In this document: positions 10,054 to 18,534 of the stretch, piece by piece | Position numbering within the stretch: the stretch's first letter is position 1 | How the letters are laid out: each line of letters begins with the position of its first letter | From: Marisediminitalea alba | GTDB lineage: Bacteria > Pseudomonadota > Gammaproteobacteria > Enterobacterales > Alteromonadaceae | Direction: 5' to 3' | DNA length: 64,000 nt | NCBI RefSeq assembly: GCF_002993365.1 | Contig: NZ_PVNP01000203.1 | Coordinates: forward strand, 26,226 to 90,225 | The notes under the pieces: generated by a model | The model's database searches: none | The model's input: only the letters and a program-made list of their open reading frames with translations | Told to the model about the DNA's origin: nothing | Program-made: the position numbers and the translations under genes

Positions 10054-10078
10054 AAAGGAGCCGCTCAGGCTCCTTTTT
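10054..10078 (+). terminator. Rho-independent terminator of the RND operon
   Basis: AAAGGAGCC (10054-10062), loop GCTCA and GGCTCCTTT (10068-10076) form a 9-bp stem that runs into a T-tract. It closes the YCF48-RND transcript 23 bases after the stop codon. Confidence 0.88.
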
Positions 10079-10144
10079 ATTTGCATAATCTGAATAGTTA
10101 CCCAAAATGTAAATATGATGTAAAAACAGGGCTTTTAATTCCGT

Positions 10145-10164
10145 CATATTTTCGAGAAAATATG
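10145..10164. promoter_or_regulatory. Inverted repeat in the glutamate dehydrogenase promoter region
   Basis: CATATTTTC and GAAAATATG are perfect 9-bp inverted arms separated by GA. The repeat sits 47 bases before the gdhB start and just upstream of two -10-like hexamers, TACAAT at 10169 and TATACT at 10176, where a -35 box would be expected. This is the placement of a transcription factor site. The factor cannot be identified from sequence. Confidence 0.5.
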
Positions 10165-10210
10165 TAGGTACAATCTATACTTAACTACAAATCATCATTA
10201 GGTAGAGCAC

Positions 10211-13200
10211 ATGACAGCTAACTCTCAGCGCTACTCAGTTTTGCTTGAGAATGTTTTTTCACTTATCGACAAAAAAGTAGATGCCAAAAGCCGTGAGCAT
10301 ATTCACACCTTTGGACGGCATTTTTTTAAAAATATCTCTCTGGACGACCTTGAGAATCGTAACGACAGCGATCTATACGGTGCCACACTCAGCCTGTGGA
10401 ATACCTTCTCCCATTTCGATGCCAGCTCACCCCACGTACGCGTATTCAACCCGGAAATAGAAAAGCACGGCTGGAAGTCGAGCCATACCATTGTTGAGCT
10501 GATCATCCGAGACGTCCCCTTTTTAGTCGACTCAGTGCGTATGGCACTAAATCGTCTGGGCATTACCGCTCATTTGCTGATCCACAGCCCAATGAATATT
10601 GAGCGCGATGATAGCAACAAACTGGTAAATTTTCTCGATGCCAATCAAACCAGCAACTTAAGACAAACCGTGGTGTTTATCGAGGTTGATCGTCAAACCA
10701 GTAAAGCTGATCTGGAACAATTGGCCTCAGAGCTGCATTCCACCATCGACGAAGTGTCACTGGCGGTAGCCGACTGGCAGCCGATGCTGGATAAGCTTAA
10801 AGCCATTACCGGTAAGGTTAGTAAAGCCAAAACATTACCGGTGGATAAATCCCATAAAGATACCGTGCTGCGTTTTCTGGACTGGCTAAGCGATCACAAT
10901 TTTACGCTGATGGGATATCGCTACTATTCGGTCAGTGCCATTGAGGGCGATCACCAGTGGACACCGGATAATGACAGCAGCCTGGGCCTGATGAAAAACT
11001 CCATCAGCGATAAACCGCGGTTATTATCTAACCTGCCGGCAACCGCGCGGGACGAGGCGTTAAGTCAGCACCTGTTATTACTGACTAAAACCAACAGCCG
11101 TTCACGGGTTCACCGTCCTGCGTATATGGATTATGTTGGCATTAAAGAGTTTAACAGTAATGGCCAGGTCACCGGCGAGCACCGCTTCCTGGGCTTATAC
11201 TCTGCCAGTTTTTATAACAGCAGTACCAAGGATATTCCGTTATTGTCGGATAAAATTCGGCGGATTTGCGAGTTATCGCAGTTCGATCCGGACACCCATG
11301 CCTTTAAAGCGTTTAACAACATTGTAGAAACCTACCCCCGGGATGAGCTGTTGCAAACGCCGGAAGAGGAAATGGCCGAAATTATCCGCGGCATTTTCCA
11401 GATGCAGGAGCGTGGTATTACCCGCTTATTCGTGCGCAAAGACACCTTTGGCCGCTTTTTCTCCTGCATGGTGTATGTGCCAAGAGAGCGCTATAACACC
11501 CAGTTACGTAAGGAAACCCAGGCATTATTGAAGCGTTCGCTGAATGCCAGTGGGGAAGTGGAATTTACTACCTTTTTCTCAGAGTCTGTGTATGCCCGGA
11601 CTCACTACATCGCCAGGGTAGAAGACAACAATGCGGAATTAGACGTGAAGGATATCGAGCAGAATATTATTGAGTTAACCAAAACCTGGAATGACCGCCT
11701 GTCGTCTGCATTATCTTCGGCCTATGGTGAAGCAAAAGCGAAAATGTTGGAGCGTAATTACCTCAATGCCTTTTCGCCTTCTTACACCGAGCAAAACCTG
11801 CCCAGTGCAGCCTTAGTCGATATCGAAAAGCTGGAACAACTGACACCCGAAGAAAACCTCGGGATGTTGTTTTATCGGCCACAGGAAGAGCAATCCGACA
11901 GCCAGATAGTGAAGCTAAAGCTGTTCCACTTGTTTGAACCGATTCATTTATCTGATGTGCTCCCGATCCTGGAAAACTTTGGTTTACGGGTTATCGACGA
12001 AAGCCCCTATAAGATCCAGTGCGCTGATGACACGCTCAAGTGGGTTATGGACTTTACTATGCTGCACAAGAGCGGCCACGATTTGGATATGGTTAAAGCC
12101 CAGCAGTTATTCCAGGATGCCTTTGCCAAGGTGTGGTACAACGATCTGGAAGACGACGGCTTTAACCGTCTGGTACTGAGTGCAGAGCTGACTGGCCGTA
12201 ACGTGACCATTCTGCGTGCGTTTGCTAAGTATATGCGCCAGACCGGTAGCAGTTTCAGCCGTGATTATATTGCTAATACACTGTCGAATTATCCGCACAT
12301 CGCCGAAATGCTGATCAGCTATTTTGAGCTGATCTTTAATCCGGGCCGTAAGCCGAGTAAGAAGCGTCAGCAAACGCTGCAGGATAAAATTACCGAAGCG
12401 CTGGACCAGGTGAGTAACCTGGATGACGACCGTATCATTCGTCGTTATCTGGATATGATCAACGCCACACTGCGGACCAATTTCTATCAACCGGCAGAAG
12501 ACGGCAGCGACAAGCCTTATGTGTCGTTTAAATTGCTGCCTGAGCTGATCCCGGAAATGCCATTGCCGCTGCCGAAGTATGAAATCTTTGTGTATAGCCC
12601 GAAAATTGAAGGTGTGCATTTACGCGGCGGCCGCGTAGCTCGTGGTGGCTTACGTTGGTCTGACCGTCAGGAAGACTTTCGTACCGAAATTCTCGGCCTG
12701 GTAAAAGCGCAGCAGGTTAAAAATACCGTGATTGTGCCAGTAGGCGCTAAAGGCGGTTTTGTGTGTAAGCAACTGCCTGTGGGTGCCAGCCGTCAGGAAA
12801 TTTTCGAAGAAGGCAAAGCCTGCTACCGTACGTTTATCCGCAGCTTGCTGGACATTACCGATAACATTGTCGACGGTGAGATTGTCCCGCCGAAAAATGT
12901 GGTGCGACTGGACGAAGACGATCCTTACCTGGTAGTTGCCGCCGATAAAGGCACAGCGACTTTCTCGGATATTGCTAACGGCATCTCGGAAGAATACAAC
13001 TTCTGGCTGGGCGACGCCTTTGCCTCAGGCGGCAGTATTGGCTATGACCATAAGAAGATGGGCATTACTGCCCGCGGTGCCTGGGAGTCGGTTAAACGTC
13101 ACTTCCGCGAAATTGGTATCGATTGTCAGACCACTGACTTCACTTGTGTTGGCGTAGGCGACATGGGCGGTGACGTATTTGGAAATGGTATGTTGCTGTC

Positions 13201-15046
13201 TGAGCATACGCGCCTGATTGTTGCCTTTAACCACCTGCATATTTTCTTTGATCCGGATCCGGACGCGGCGAAAAGTTATAAAGAGCGTCAGCGGTTATTC
13301 GAAAACCCCAGCCTGACCTGGGATGACTACGATAAATCGCTGATCTCCAAGGGCGGCGGTGTGTTTAGCCGAGCGGCTAAATCGATTACCTTAACGCCAC
13401 AAATGAAAACCTGGCTGGGTACCCGTCAGAACTTGATGACACCTACGGAGCTTATCCATAACTGCCTTAAAATGCCGGTCGATCTTATTTGGAACGGCGG
13501 TATCGGCACCTATGTGAAAAGCAAAAAGGAAAGCCACAGCGATGTGGGCGACAGAGCCAACGACGCGTTGCGGGTGAATGGGTGCGACATTCAAGCCAAA
13601 ATTATCGGTGAAGGCGGTAACCTGGGAGCTACCCAACTAGGGCGGATGGAATTCGCAGCGAATGGTGGCCGGGTGAACACCGATTTTATCGATAACGTCG
13701 GTGGGGTTGATTGCTCGGATAATGAAGTCAATATCAAAATTCTGCTGAATGCATTAGTAAGCAATGGTGATCTGACCGTTAAGCAAAGAAATAACCTGTT
13801 GTATGAAATGACCGATGATGTAGCTAAAATAGTGCTACAGGATTGTTACCGTCAGACCCAAACTATCTCGGTCACCGAGATGACCGGCGTTTCCTCGCTT
13901 AAAGAGCAGTTACGCTTTATCCATGGCCTTGAGCGCGATGGCGCGTTAAATCGCGAACTGGAGTTTATCCCTAACGATGATGAAATCTCCGACCGCGCGG
14001 TACAGAATCGCGGCCTGACCCGACCAGAGCTGAGTGTGGTTACCGCTTACGGTAAAATGGTGTTAAAAGACCAGCTGAATATCCCGGCCCTTACCGACAA
14101 TCCGTATCACGGTAAGTTGCTGATCAGTGCCTTTCCGCCGGTATTGCGCGAGCGCTTTGCTGAGCAAATGCAGCAGCATCCGCTGCGGGCAGAGATTATT
14201 GCCACCAAGTTAACTAACAATATGGTTAACGATATGGGCGCGAACTTTGTCTATCGCATGCAGGAAGAAACCGGCGCAGATATTGTGGAAATCACCAATG
14301 CTTACAGTATCGTTAAGGGGGTCTTCAGTATCGGCCAGTTGTGGAAGGACATTGAAAGCCTCGACAATAAAGTGGATGCCAAGGTACAACTGTCTATGCT
14401 GGAATCGGCGCGCCGTTTAATGCGTCGCGGCACTCGCTGGTATATTCGCCACGGTGATAACTGCAATGATATTCAGCAGTGCATCGAGAAGTATCAGCCT
14501 GCGGTAAATGACCTGTGTGAGAACCTGTCGAACTATCTGGTAGAACAGGAAATCAGCCAGCTCGAGAAAGCCACTCAAAACTGGATGGAAAAAGGCGTTC
14601 CGAAGGACATCGCGGCCCGGGTTGCAGCCTTCAGTAATCTGTTCAGTGCGCTGGATCTCACTCAGGTAGTGGAGCAGGGCTCGCACAGCATCGATGTAGT
14701 CGGGCGGTTGTATTATCAGTTAGGCTCAACCCTTGAACTGCACTGGTTCCTTGAGCAAATTAATAATCAACCGGTGGGTAATCACTGGCAGGCACTCGCC
14801 CGGGCATCATATCGTGAAGAGCTCGACTGGCAGCAGCGCTCGATTGTGGCCACTTTACTGGCCGGCAACGGTAAATCGAAAGATGCGGATGCGATTTTAG
14901 ACAACTGGATGCAAAATAATGAAGCTTTGCTAAAACGTTGGTATCATATGATGAGTGAGTTTAAAACCAGCTCGAGCCACGATTTTGCGAAGTTTTCTGT
15001 TGCTCTGCGTGAATTGATGCTTTTAAGCATGAAGTCTAACCAGTAA
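10211..15046 (+). CDS. gdhB: NAD-specific glutamate dehydrogenase, large (180 kDa) class
   Basis: Oxidises glutamate to 2-oxoglutarate and ammonia with NAD, a catabolic and anaplerotic step. The 1611-residue length is typical of the large class, with an N-terminal regulatory region of about 700 residues containing ACT-like parts, a catalytic core and a C-terminal helical part. The core signature RGGRVARGGLRWSDR lies near residue 805, followed by VPVGAKGGFV (lysine-containing glutamate site), and the nucleotide-binding region around VGVGDMGGDVFGNGML is near residue 978. The ATG is preceded by TAGGTAGAG. It stands alone between a terminator and pyrD, so it is probably monocistronic, with a possible operator in its promoter. 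Confidence 0.95.
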   Translation: MTANSQRYSVLLENVFSLIDKKVDAKSREHIHTFGRHFFKNISLDDLENRNDSDLYGATLSLWNTFSHFDASSPHVRVFNPEIEKHGWKSSHTIVELIIRDVPFLVDSVRMALNRLGITAHLLIHSPMNIERDDSNKLVNFLDANQTSNLRQTVVFIEVDRQTSKADLEQLASELHSTIDEVSLAVADWQPMLDKLKAITGKVSKAKTLPVDKSHKDTVLRFLDWLSDHNFTLMGYRYYSVSAIEGDHQWTPDNDSSLGLMKNSISDKPRLLSNLPATARDEALSQHLLLLTKTNSRSRVHRPAYMDYVGIKEFNSNGQVTGEHRFLGLYSASFYNSSTKDIPLLSDKIRRICELSQFDPDTHAFKAFNNIVETYPRDELLQTPEEEMAEIIRGIFQMQERGITRLFVRKDTFGRFFSCMVYVPRERYNTQLRKETQALLKRSLNASGEVEFTTFFSESVYARTHYIARVEDNNAELDVKDIEQNIIELTKTWNDRLSSALSSAYGEAKAKMLERNYLNAFSPSYTEQNLPSAALVDIEKLEQLTPEENLGMLFYRPQEEQSDSQIVKLKLFHLFEPIHLSDVLPILENFGLRVIDESPYKIQCADDTLKWVMDFTMLHKSGHDLDMVKAQQLFQDAFAKVWYNDLEDDGFNRLVLSAELTGRNVTILRAFAKYMRQTGSSFSRDYIANTLSNYPHIAEMLISYFELIFNPGRKPSKKRQQTLQDKITEALDQVSNLDDDRIIRRYLDMINATLRTNFYQPAEDGSDKPYVSFKLLPELIPEMPLPLPKYEIFVYSPKIEGVHLRGGRVARGGLRWSDRQEDFRTEILGLVKAQQVKNTVIVPVGAKGGFVCKQLPVGASRQEIFEEGKACYRTFIRSLLDITDNIVDGEIVPPKNVVRLDEDDPYLVVAADKGTATFSDIANGISEEYNFWLGDAFASGGSIGYDHKKMGITARGAWESVKRHFREIGIDCQTTDFTCVGVGDMGGDVFGNGMLLSEHTRLIVAFNHLHIFFDPDPDAAKSYKERQRLFENPSLTWDDYDKSLISKGGGVFSRAAKSITLTPQMKTWLGTRQNLMTPTELIHNCLKMPVDLIWNGGIGTYVKSKKESHSDVGDRANDALRVNGCDIQAKIIGEGGNLGATQLGRMEFAANGGRVNTDFIDNVGGVDCSDNEVNIKILLNALVSNGDLTVKQRNNLLYEMTDDVAKIVLQDCYRQTQTISVTEMTGVSSLKEQLRFIHGLERDGALNRELEFIPNDDEISDRAVQNRGLTRPELSVVTAYGKMVLKDQLNIPALTDNPYHGKLLISAFPPVLRERFAEQMQQHPLRAEIIATKLTNNMVNDMGANFVYRMQEETGADIVEITNAYSIVKGVFSIGQLWKDIESLDNKVDAKVQLSMLESARRLMRRGTRWYIRHGDNCNDIQQCIEKYQPAVNDLCENLSNYLVEQEISQLEKATQNWMEKGVPKDIAARVAAFSNLFSALDLTQVVEQGSHSIDVVGRLYYQLGSTLELHWFLEQINNQPVGNHWQALARASYREELDWQQRSIVATLLAGNGKSKDADAILDNWMQNNEALLKRWYHMMSEFKTSSSHDFAKFSVALRELMLLSMKSNQ

Positions 15047-15119
15047 ACTACGCAACCATGGGTTGATACCTGCTTTTCGCTGGCGTTTGTCAGCGTAAGG
15101 TTGCATACAATATCTTCAC

Positions 15120-15158
15120 AGCCCCGACCGGTATAATTAGCCGCCGGGGCTTTAATTT
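15120..15158 (+). promoter_or_regulatory. Hairpin with an internal TATAAT, ahead of pyrD
   Basis: AGCCCCG (15120-15126) pairs with CGGGGCT (15145-15151), and an inner CGG pairs with CCG. The loop carries a perfect TATAAT at 15132-15137. TTAATTT follows. It can be read as the gdhB terminator, as the pyrD promoter -10 region, or as both. No good -35 hexamer is seen 16-18 bases upstream of TATAAT. A transcript starting about 7 bases after TATAAT would begin in the CCGCCGGGG run, giving a very short leader. Confidence 0.5.
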
Positions 15159-15176
15159 ATGGCGCTATTACACTTC

Positions 15177-16184
15177 ATGTACGAACTTATCCAAAAAGCT
15201 TTGCTTAACTGCGAACCCGAAAAGAGCCACGATTTCAGTATTAAATGGTTACACCGCACCCAGCGCACACCGCTGTCGGCACTGTACCGGGTAAACACTC
15301 CGGATAAGCCGGTGACGGTTGCAGGTGTTACCTTCAGAAATCCGGTAGGGCTTGCTGCCGGCCTGGATAAAAACGGTGAGTGCATTGATGCGTTTGCCGC
15401 CATGGGCTTTGGCTTTATAGAGGTTGGGACAGTCACACCTCGTCCGCAGCCGGGTAACCCCAAGCCGCGCTTGTTCCGTTTACCGGAAAAAAACGCCATC
15501 ATTAATCGCATGGGGTTTAACAATAAAGGCGTAGATTATCTGGTTGACCAGGTAAAGGCCAGTCGATATGACGGCGCGCTGGGCATTAACATTGGCAAGA
15601 ACAAAGACACCGAAGAAGCTAACGCGCTGGACGATTACTTAAAATGCCTCAACAAAGTGTATGAACATGCCAGTTATGTAACCATCAATATTTCCTCGCC
15701 AAACACGCCGGGTCTACGAAACCTGCAGTATGGCGAAGCACTGGAGGCGCTGCTGGGTGGTCTGAAAGAAGCCCAGGGCGCACTGGCTCAGGTGCACGGT
15801 AAGTATGTACCGCTGTTTATTAAAATTGCGCCGGATTTAAGCCCTGAAGAAGTGAATGGCATTGCCGAGTCGCTGATAAAATCAGAAATGGACGGCGTGA
15901 TTGCCACCAATACAACGCTGGATCGCGAATCAGTGAAAGGCCTCGAGCATGCCAATGAAGCAGGTGGTTTAAGCGGTGAGGTGCTGGTGAATCAAAGCCA
16001 GCTGATCACCGAACAATTACACACAGCACTTAACGGTACAATGCCCATTATCGGGGTCGGCGGTATCCATGACGTCGCCAGTGCTAAAGCCCGAATGGCG
16101 GCCGGTGCCGAGCTTATTCAGGTATATTCTTCTTTTATTTATCAGGGACCAGCGTTAATTAAACAACTGGTTGAAGGCCTTTAA
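15177..16184 (+). CDS. pyrD: Dihydroorotate dehydrogenase (quinone), class 2
   Basis: Membrane-associated flavoenzyme of pyrimidine synthesis that oxidises dihydroorotate to orotate and passes electrons to quinone. From the ATG at 15177 it has 335 residues and begins MYELIQKALLNCEPEKSHDF, matching the short amphipathic N-terminal quinone-binding helices of class 2 enzymes. An in-frame ATG at 15159 would add six residues and is the alternative; neither has a strong Shine-Dalgarno. Key segments are NPVGLAAGLDKNGE, FNNKGVDYLV, NISSPNTPGLRNLQ with the catalytic serine, and the FMN phosphate loop VGGIHD. Its stop overlaps the rlmKL start in TAATG. Confidence 0.95.
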   Translation: MYELIQKALLNCEPEKSHDFSIKWLHRTQRTPLSALYRVNTPDKPVTVAGVTFRNPVGLAAGLDKNGECIDAFAAMGFGFIEVGTVTPRPQPGNPKPRLFRLPEKNAIINRMGFNNKGVDYLVDQVKASRYDGALGINIGKNKDTEEANALDDYLKCLNKVYEHASYVTINISSPNTPGLRNLQYGEALEALLGGLKEAQGALAQVHGKYVPLFIKIAPDLSPEEVNGIAESLIKSEMDGVIATNTTLDRESVKGLEHANEAGGLSGEVLVNQSQLITEQLHTALNGTMPIIGVGGIHDVASAKARMAAGAELIQVYSSFIYQGPALIKQLVEGL

Positions 16185-18304
16185 TGTCTGTTTCACAAAC
16201 TCAGCCCGGATTTTTAGTTACCACCAGTCGCGGTCTCGACGAGCTGCTCAAACAGGAGCTAAGCGAGCTTTGCCCTGATGCAGAGCTGGCCATAGCCCGT
16301 GGTGGCGTCAGGGTAAAAGGCAACTTACAGGCGGCCTATAAGGTATGTTTGTGGTCGCGCCTGGCTAACCGGGTTATCTGGATCTTAAACGAAGGTAACG
16401 CAGGCACGGCTGAAGCGCTATACGATAGCGCCCGCGACGTCGACTGGTCGCTGCATTTTGCCGTGAATAATACATTTTCAGTACAGTTTAATGGCAGCAG
16501 TAAAGCCTTTAATAATACTCAGTTCGGTGCCTTAAAAATCAAAGATGCGATTGTTGATCACTTCTATGAAGAAGACGGTTCGCGCCCTAACGTAGATCGC
16601 GACGTTCCGGATATCGTCATCAGCGGCCGTTTGCACCGCGATAAAGTACTCATTGGTATTGAGCTTTCTGGTGGCAGCCTGCACCAGCGCGCCTACCGTC
16701 AGGATACCGGCCTTGCCCCCTTAAAAGAGCATGTGGCGGCAGCCATGCTGATGCGTAGTGGCTGGGTTGCCAATATGGAGAAGCCGTTACTGGATCCCAT
16801 GTGTGGTTCCGGTACGCTGGTCATCGAAGCTGCGCTCATGGCAAGGAATAAAGCCCCGGGTCTTGGCCGGACTCGCTGGGGGTTCAGCAAATGGCTGGGT
16901 CACCGGGAAGGTGACTGGCAGGCATTAATTGAAGACGCTAAGTCTGCCCAAATTCAGCCCGACGTTACGTTATTTGCCAGCGATATCGACCGTAAATTAA
17001 TCGCCATTGCCAAACAGAATGCCAATGAGGCAGGGGTGTTTGAACTCATCGAGTTCAACGTGATTGATGCGACCAAATTTACCCCGCCTGCAGCCATAAC
17101 TGAACCGGGCTATCTGGTGTCTAACCCGCCATATGGCGAGCGTTTAGGTGAGCTCACCGAACTTATTCCTTTGTTTGCTCAGTGGGGCGAGCAGTTAAAG
17201 CAACACTGGCAGGGCTGGCAGGTGTCGTTGTTAAGCAGTAACCGGGAATTATTACGGCTGTTAAAGCTGCGCGGGAATAAAGAATACAGCCTGATGAACG
17301 GCAAACTCGAGTGTAAACTGGTTAATTATCAGCTCGACGCCAACAACTGCCAACAGTTTGGTGACAGTCAGGATAACGATTTTGCCAACCGGCTGAAAAA
17401 GAATCTTAAAAAGCTTAAGCCCTGGCTCAAAAAACAGGATACCAACTGCTACCGTATTTATGACGCCGACTTGCCCGAATATAACGTAGCCATTGATGTA
17501 TACGATGATTGCCTGGTAGTGCAGGAATACGCACCGCCTAAAACCATTGATGCCGAGAAAGCCCGTCGCCGTCTGCAGGAAGTACTGCTGTATTTACCGG
17601 CAGTCACAGGCGTACCGGCTAAGCAAATCATGCTCAAAGTGCGTGAGCAGAAAAAAGGCAAACAACAGTACGAAAAGGTGAATACCACCGGTAACCGTAA
17701 AGTGGTGTGGGAAAACGGCGCCAAACTCTACGTTAACCTCACCGATTACCTGGATACCGGTTTGTTTTTGGATCATCGTATTACCCGTCAGAAAGTCCGA
17801 CAGATGGCCAATGGTAAAGACGTTCTAAACCTGTTTTCTTATACCGGCAGTGTGTCGGTTGCGGCGGCGCTTGGTGGTGCCCGCTCGGTAACAACAGTCG
17901 ATATGTCCAACACCTACATCAACTGGGCGAAAGACAATTTTAAACTCAATCAACTCAACGGGGCGTACCACTTTGTACAATCCGATTGTTTGCAGTGGTT
18001 AGTCGGTCACAATGGTAAGTACGACCTGATTTTTGTTGATCCGCCGTCATTCTCCAACTCCAAGCGAATGGATACTACCTGGGACGTTCAGCGAGATCAC
18101 GTGATGTTATTAACTCAGGTTCGACGCTGTCTGAATCCGGGCGGCATGATTGTGTTTTCTAACAATAAACGTGGGTTTAAGCTGGACAACGAGGCCATGG
18201 CAGAGCTGGGCTTAGCGGTTGATAATATCTCGGCACAAACCATTCCGCAGGATTTTGCCCGCCACAGCAACATTCACCAGTGCTATGTGTTGACCTTATC
18301 ATGA
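16184..18304 (+). CDS. rlmKL: 23S rRNA (guanine-N2/N7) methyltransferase RlmKL
   Basis: A 706-residue fusion enzyme that modifies two guanines of 23S rRNA (m2G2445 and m7G2069 in E. coli numbering). The N-terminal THUMP domain and RlmL methyltransferase half carry the SAM-site region LDPMCGSGTLVIEAA and the catalytic NPPYGERLG near residue 310. The C-terminal RlmK half has a second SAM fold (VLNLFSYTGSVSVAAALGG) and DPPSFSNSKRM. Length matches the E. coli fusion. It starts by a 1-base overlap with pyrD and its stop overlaps the next start (ATGA), so translation of the block is coupled. Confidence 0.96.
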   Translation: MSVSQTQPGFLVTTSRGLDELLKQELSELCPDAELAIARGGVRVKGNLQAAYKVCLWSRLANRVIWILNEGNAGTAEALYDSARDVDWSLHFAVNNTFSVQFNGSSKAFNNTQFGALKIKDAIVDHFYEEDGSRPNVDRDVPDIVISGRLHRDKVLIGIELSGGSLHQRAYRQDTGLAPLKEHVAAAMLMRSGWVANMEKPLLDPMCGSGTLVIEAALMARNKAPGLGRTRWGFSKWLGHREGDWQALIEDAKSAQIQPDVTLFASDIDRKLIAIAKQNANEAGVFELIEFNVIDATKFTPPAAITEPGYLVSNPPYGERLGELTELIPLFAQWGEQLKQHWQGWQVSLLSSNRELLRLLKLRGNKEYSLMNGKLECKLVNYQLDANNCQQFGDSQDNDFANRLKKNLKKLKPWLKKQDTNCYRIYDADLPEYNVAIDVYDDCLVVQEYAPPKTIDAEKARRRLQEVLLYLPAVTGVPAKQIMLKVREQKKGKQQYEKVNTTGNRKVVWENGAKLYVNLTDYLDTGLFLDHRITRQKVRQMANGKDVLNLFSYTGSVSVAAALGGARSVTTVDMSNTYINWAKDNFKLNQLNGAYHFVQSDCLQWLVGHNGKYDLIFVDPPSFSNSKRMDTTWDVQRDHVMLLTQVRRCLNPGGMIVFSNNKRGFKLDNEAMAELGLAVDNISAQTIPQDFARHSNIHQCYVLTLS

Positions 18305-18534
18305 AGATAGCGTTTTTTACCGGGCCACAGTGCTGTTTATGTGACGATGCGGATGAGCTGCTCAGGCAATCATCCGTCTACGAGCAACTGCAAATTACCA
18401 AACATAATATCCGTGATAATACCGACCATTATCATTTGTACGCGGTGCGTATACCGGTATTAAAGCGTGAGGATAACGGCGTAGAACTTGGCTGGCCGTT
18501 TACGCTCGATGAACTGGAGCTGTTTCTGAAGTGA
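18301..18534 (+). CDS. Glutaredoxin-family small thioredoxin-fold protein
   Basis: A 77-residue protein of the DUF836/glutaredoxin-like family. The N-terminal beta strand MKIAFFTG is followed by PQCCLC, where a CxxC redox pair can be read, and by the cis-proline-like VRIPVLKRED strand of the thioredoxin fold. The start ATG overlaps the rlmKL stop (ATGA), and its own TGA overlaps the GTG start of uup. This gene between rlmKL and uup is a recurrent arrangement in gammaproteobacteria. It probably acts as a cytosolic thiol oxidoreductase; its partner is unknown. Confidence 0.85.
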   Translation: MKIAFFTGPQCCLCDDADELLRQSSVYEQLQITKHNIRDNTDHYHLYAVRIPVLKREDNGVELGWPFTLDELELFLK

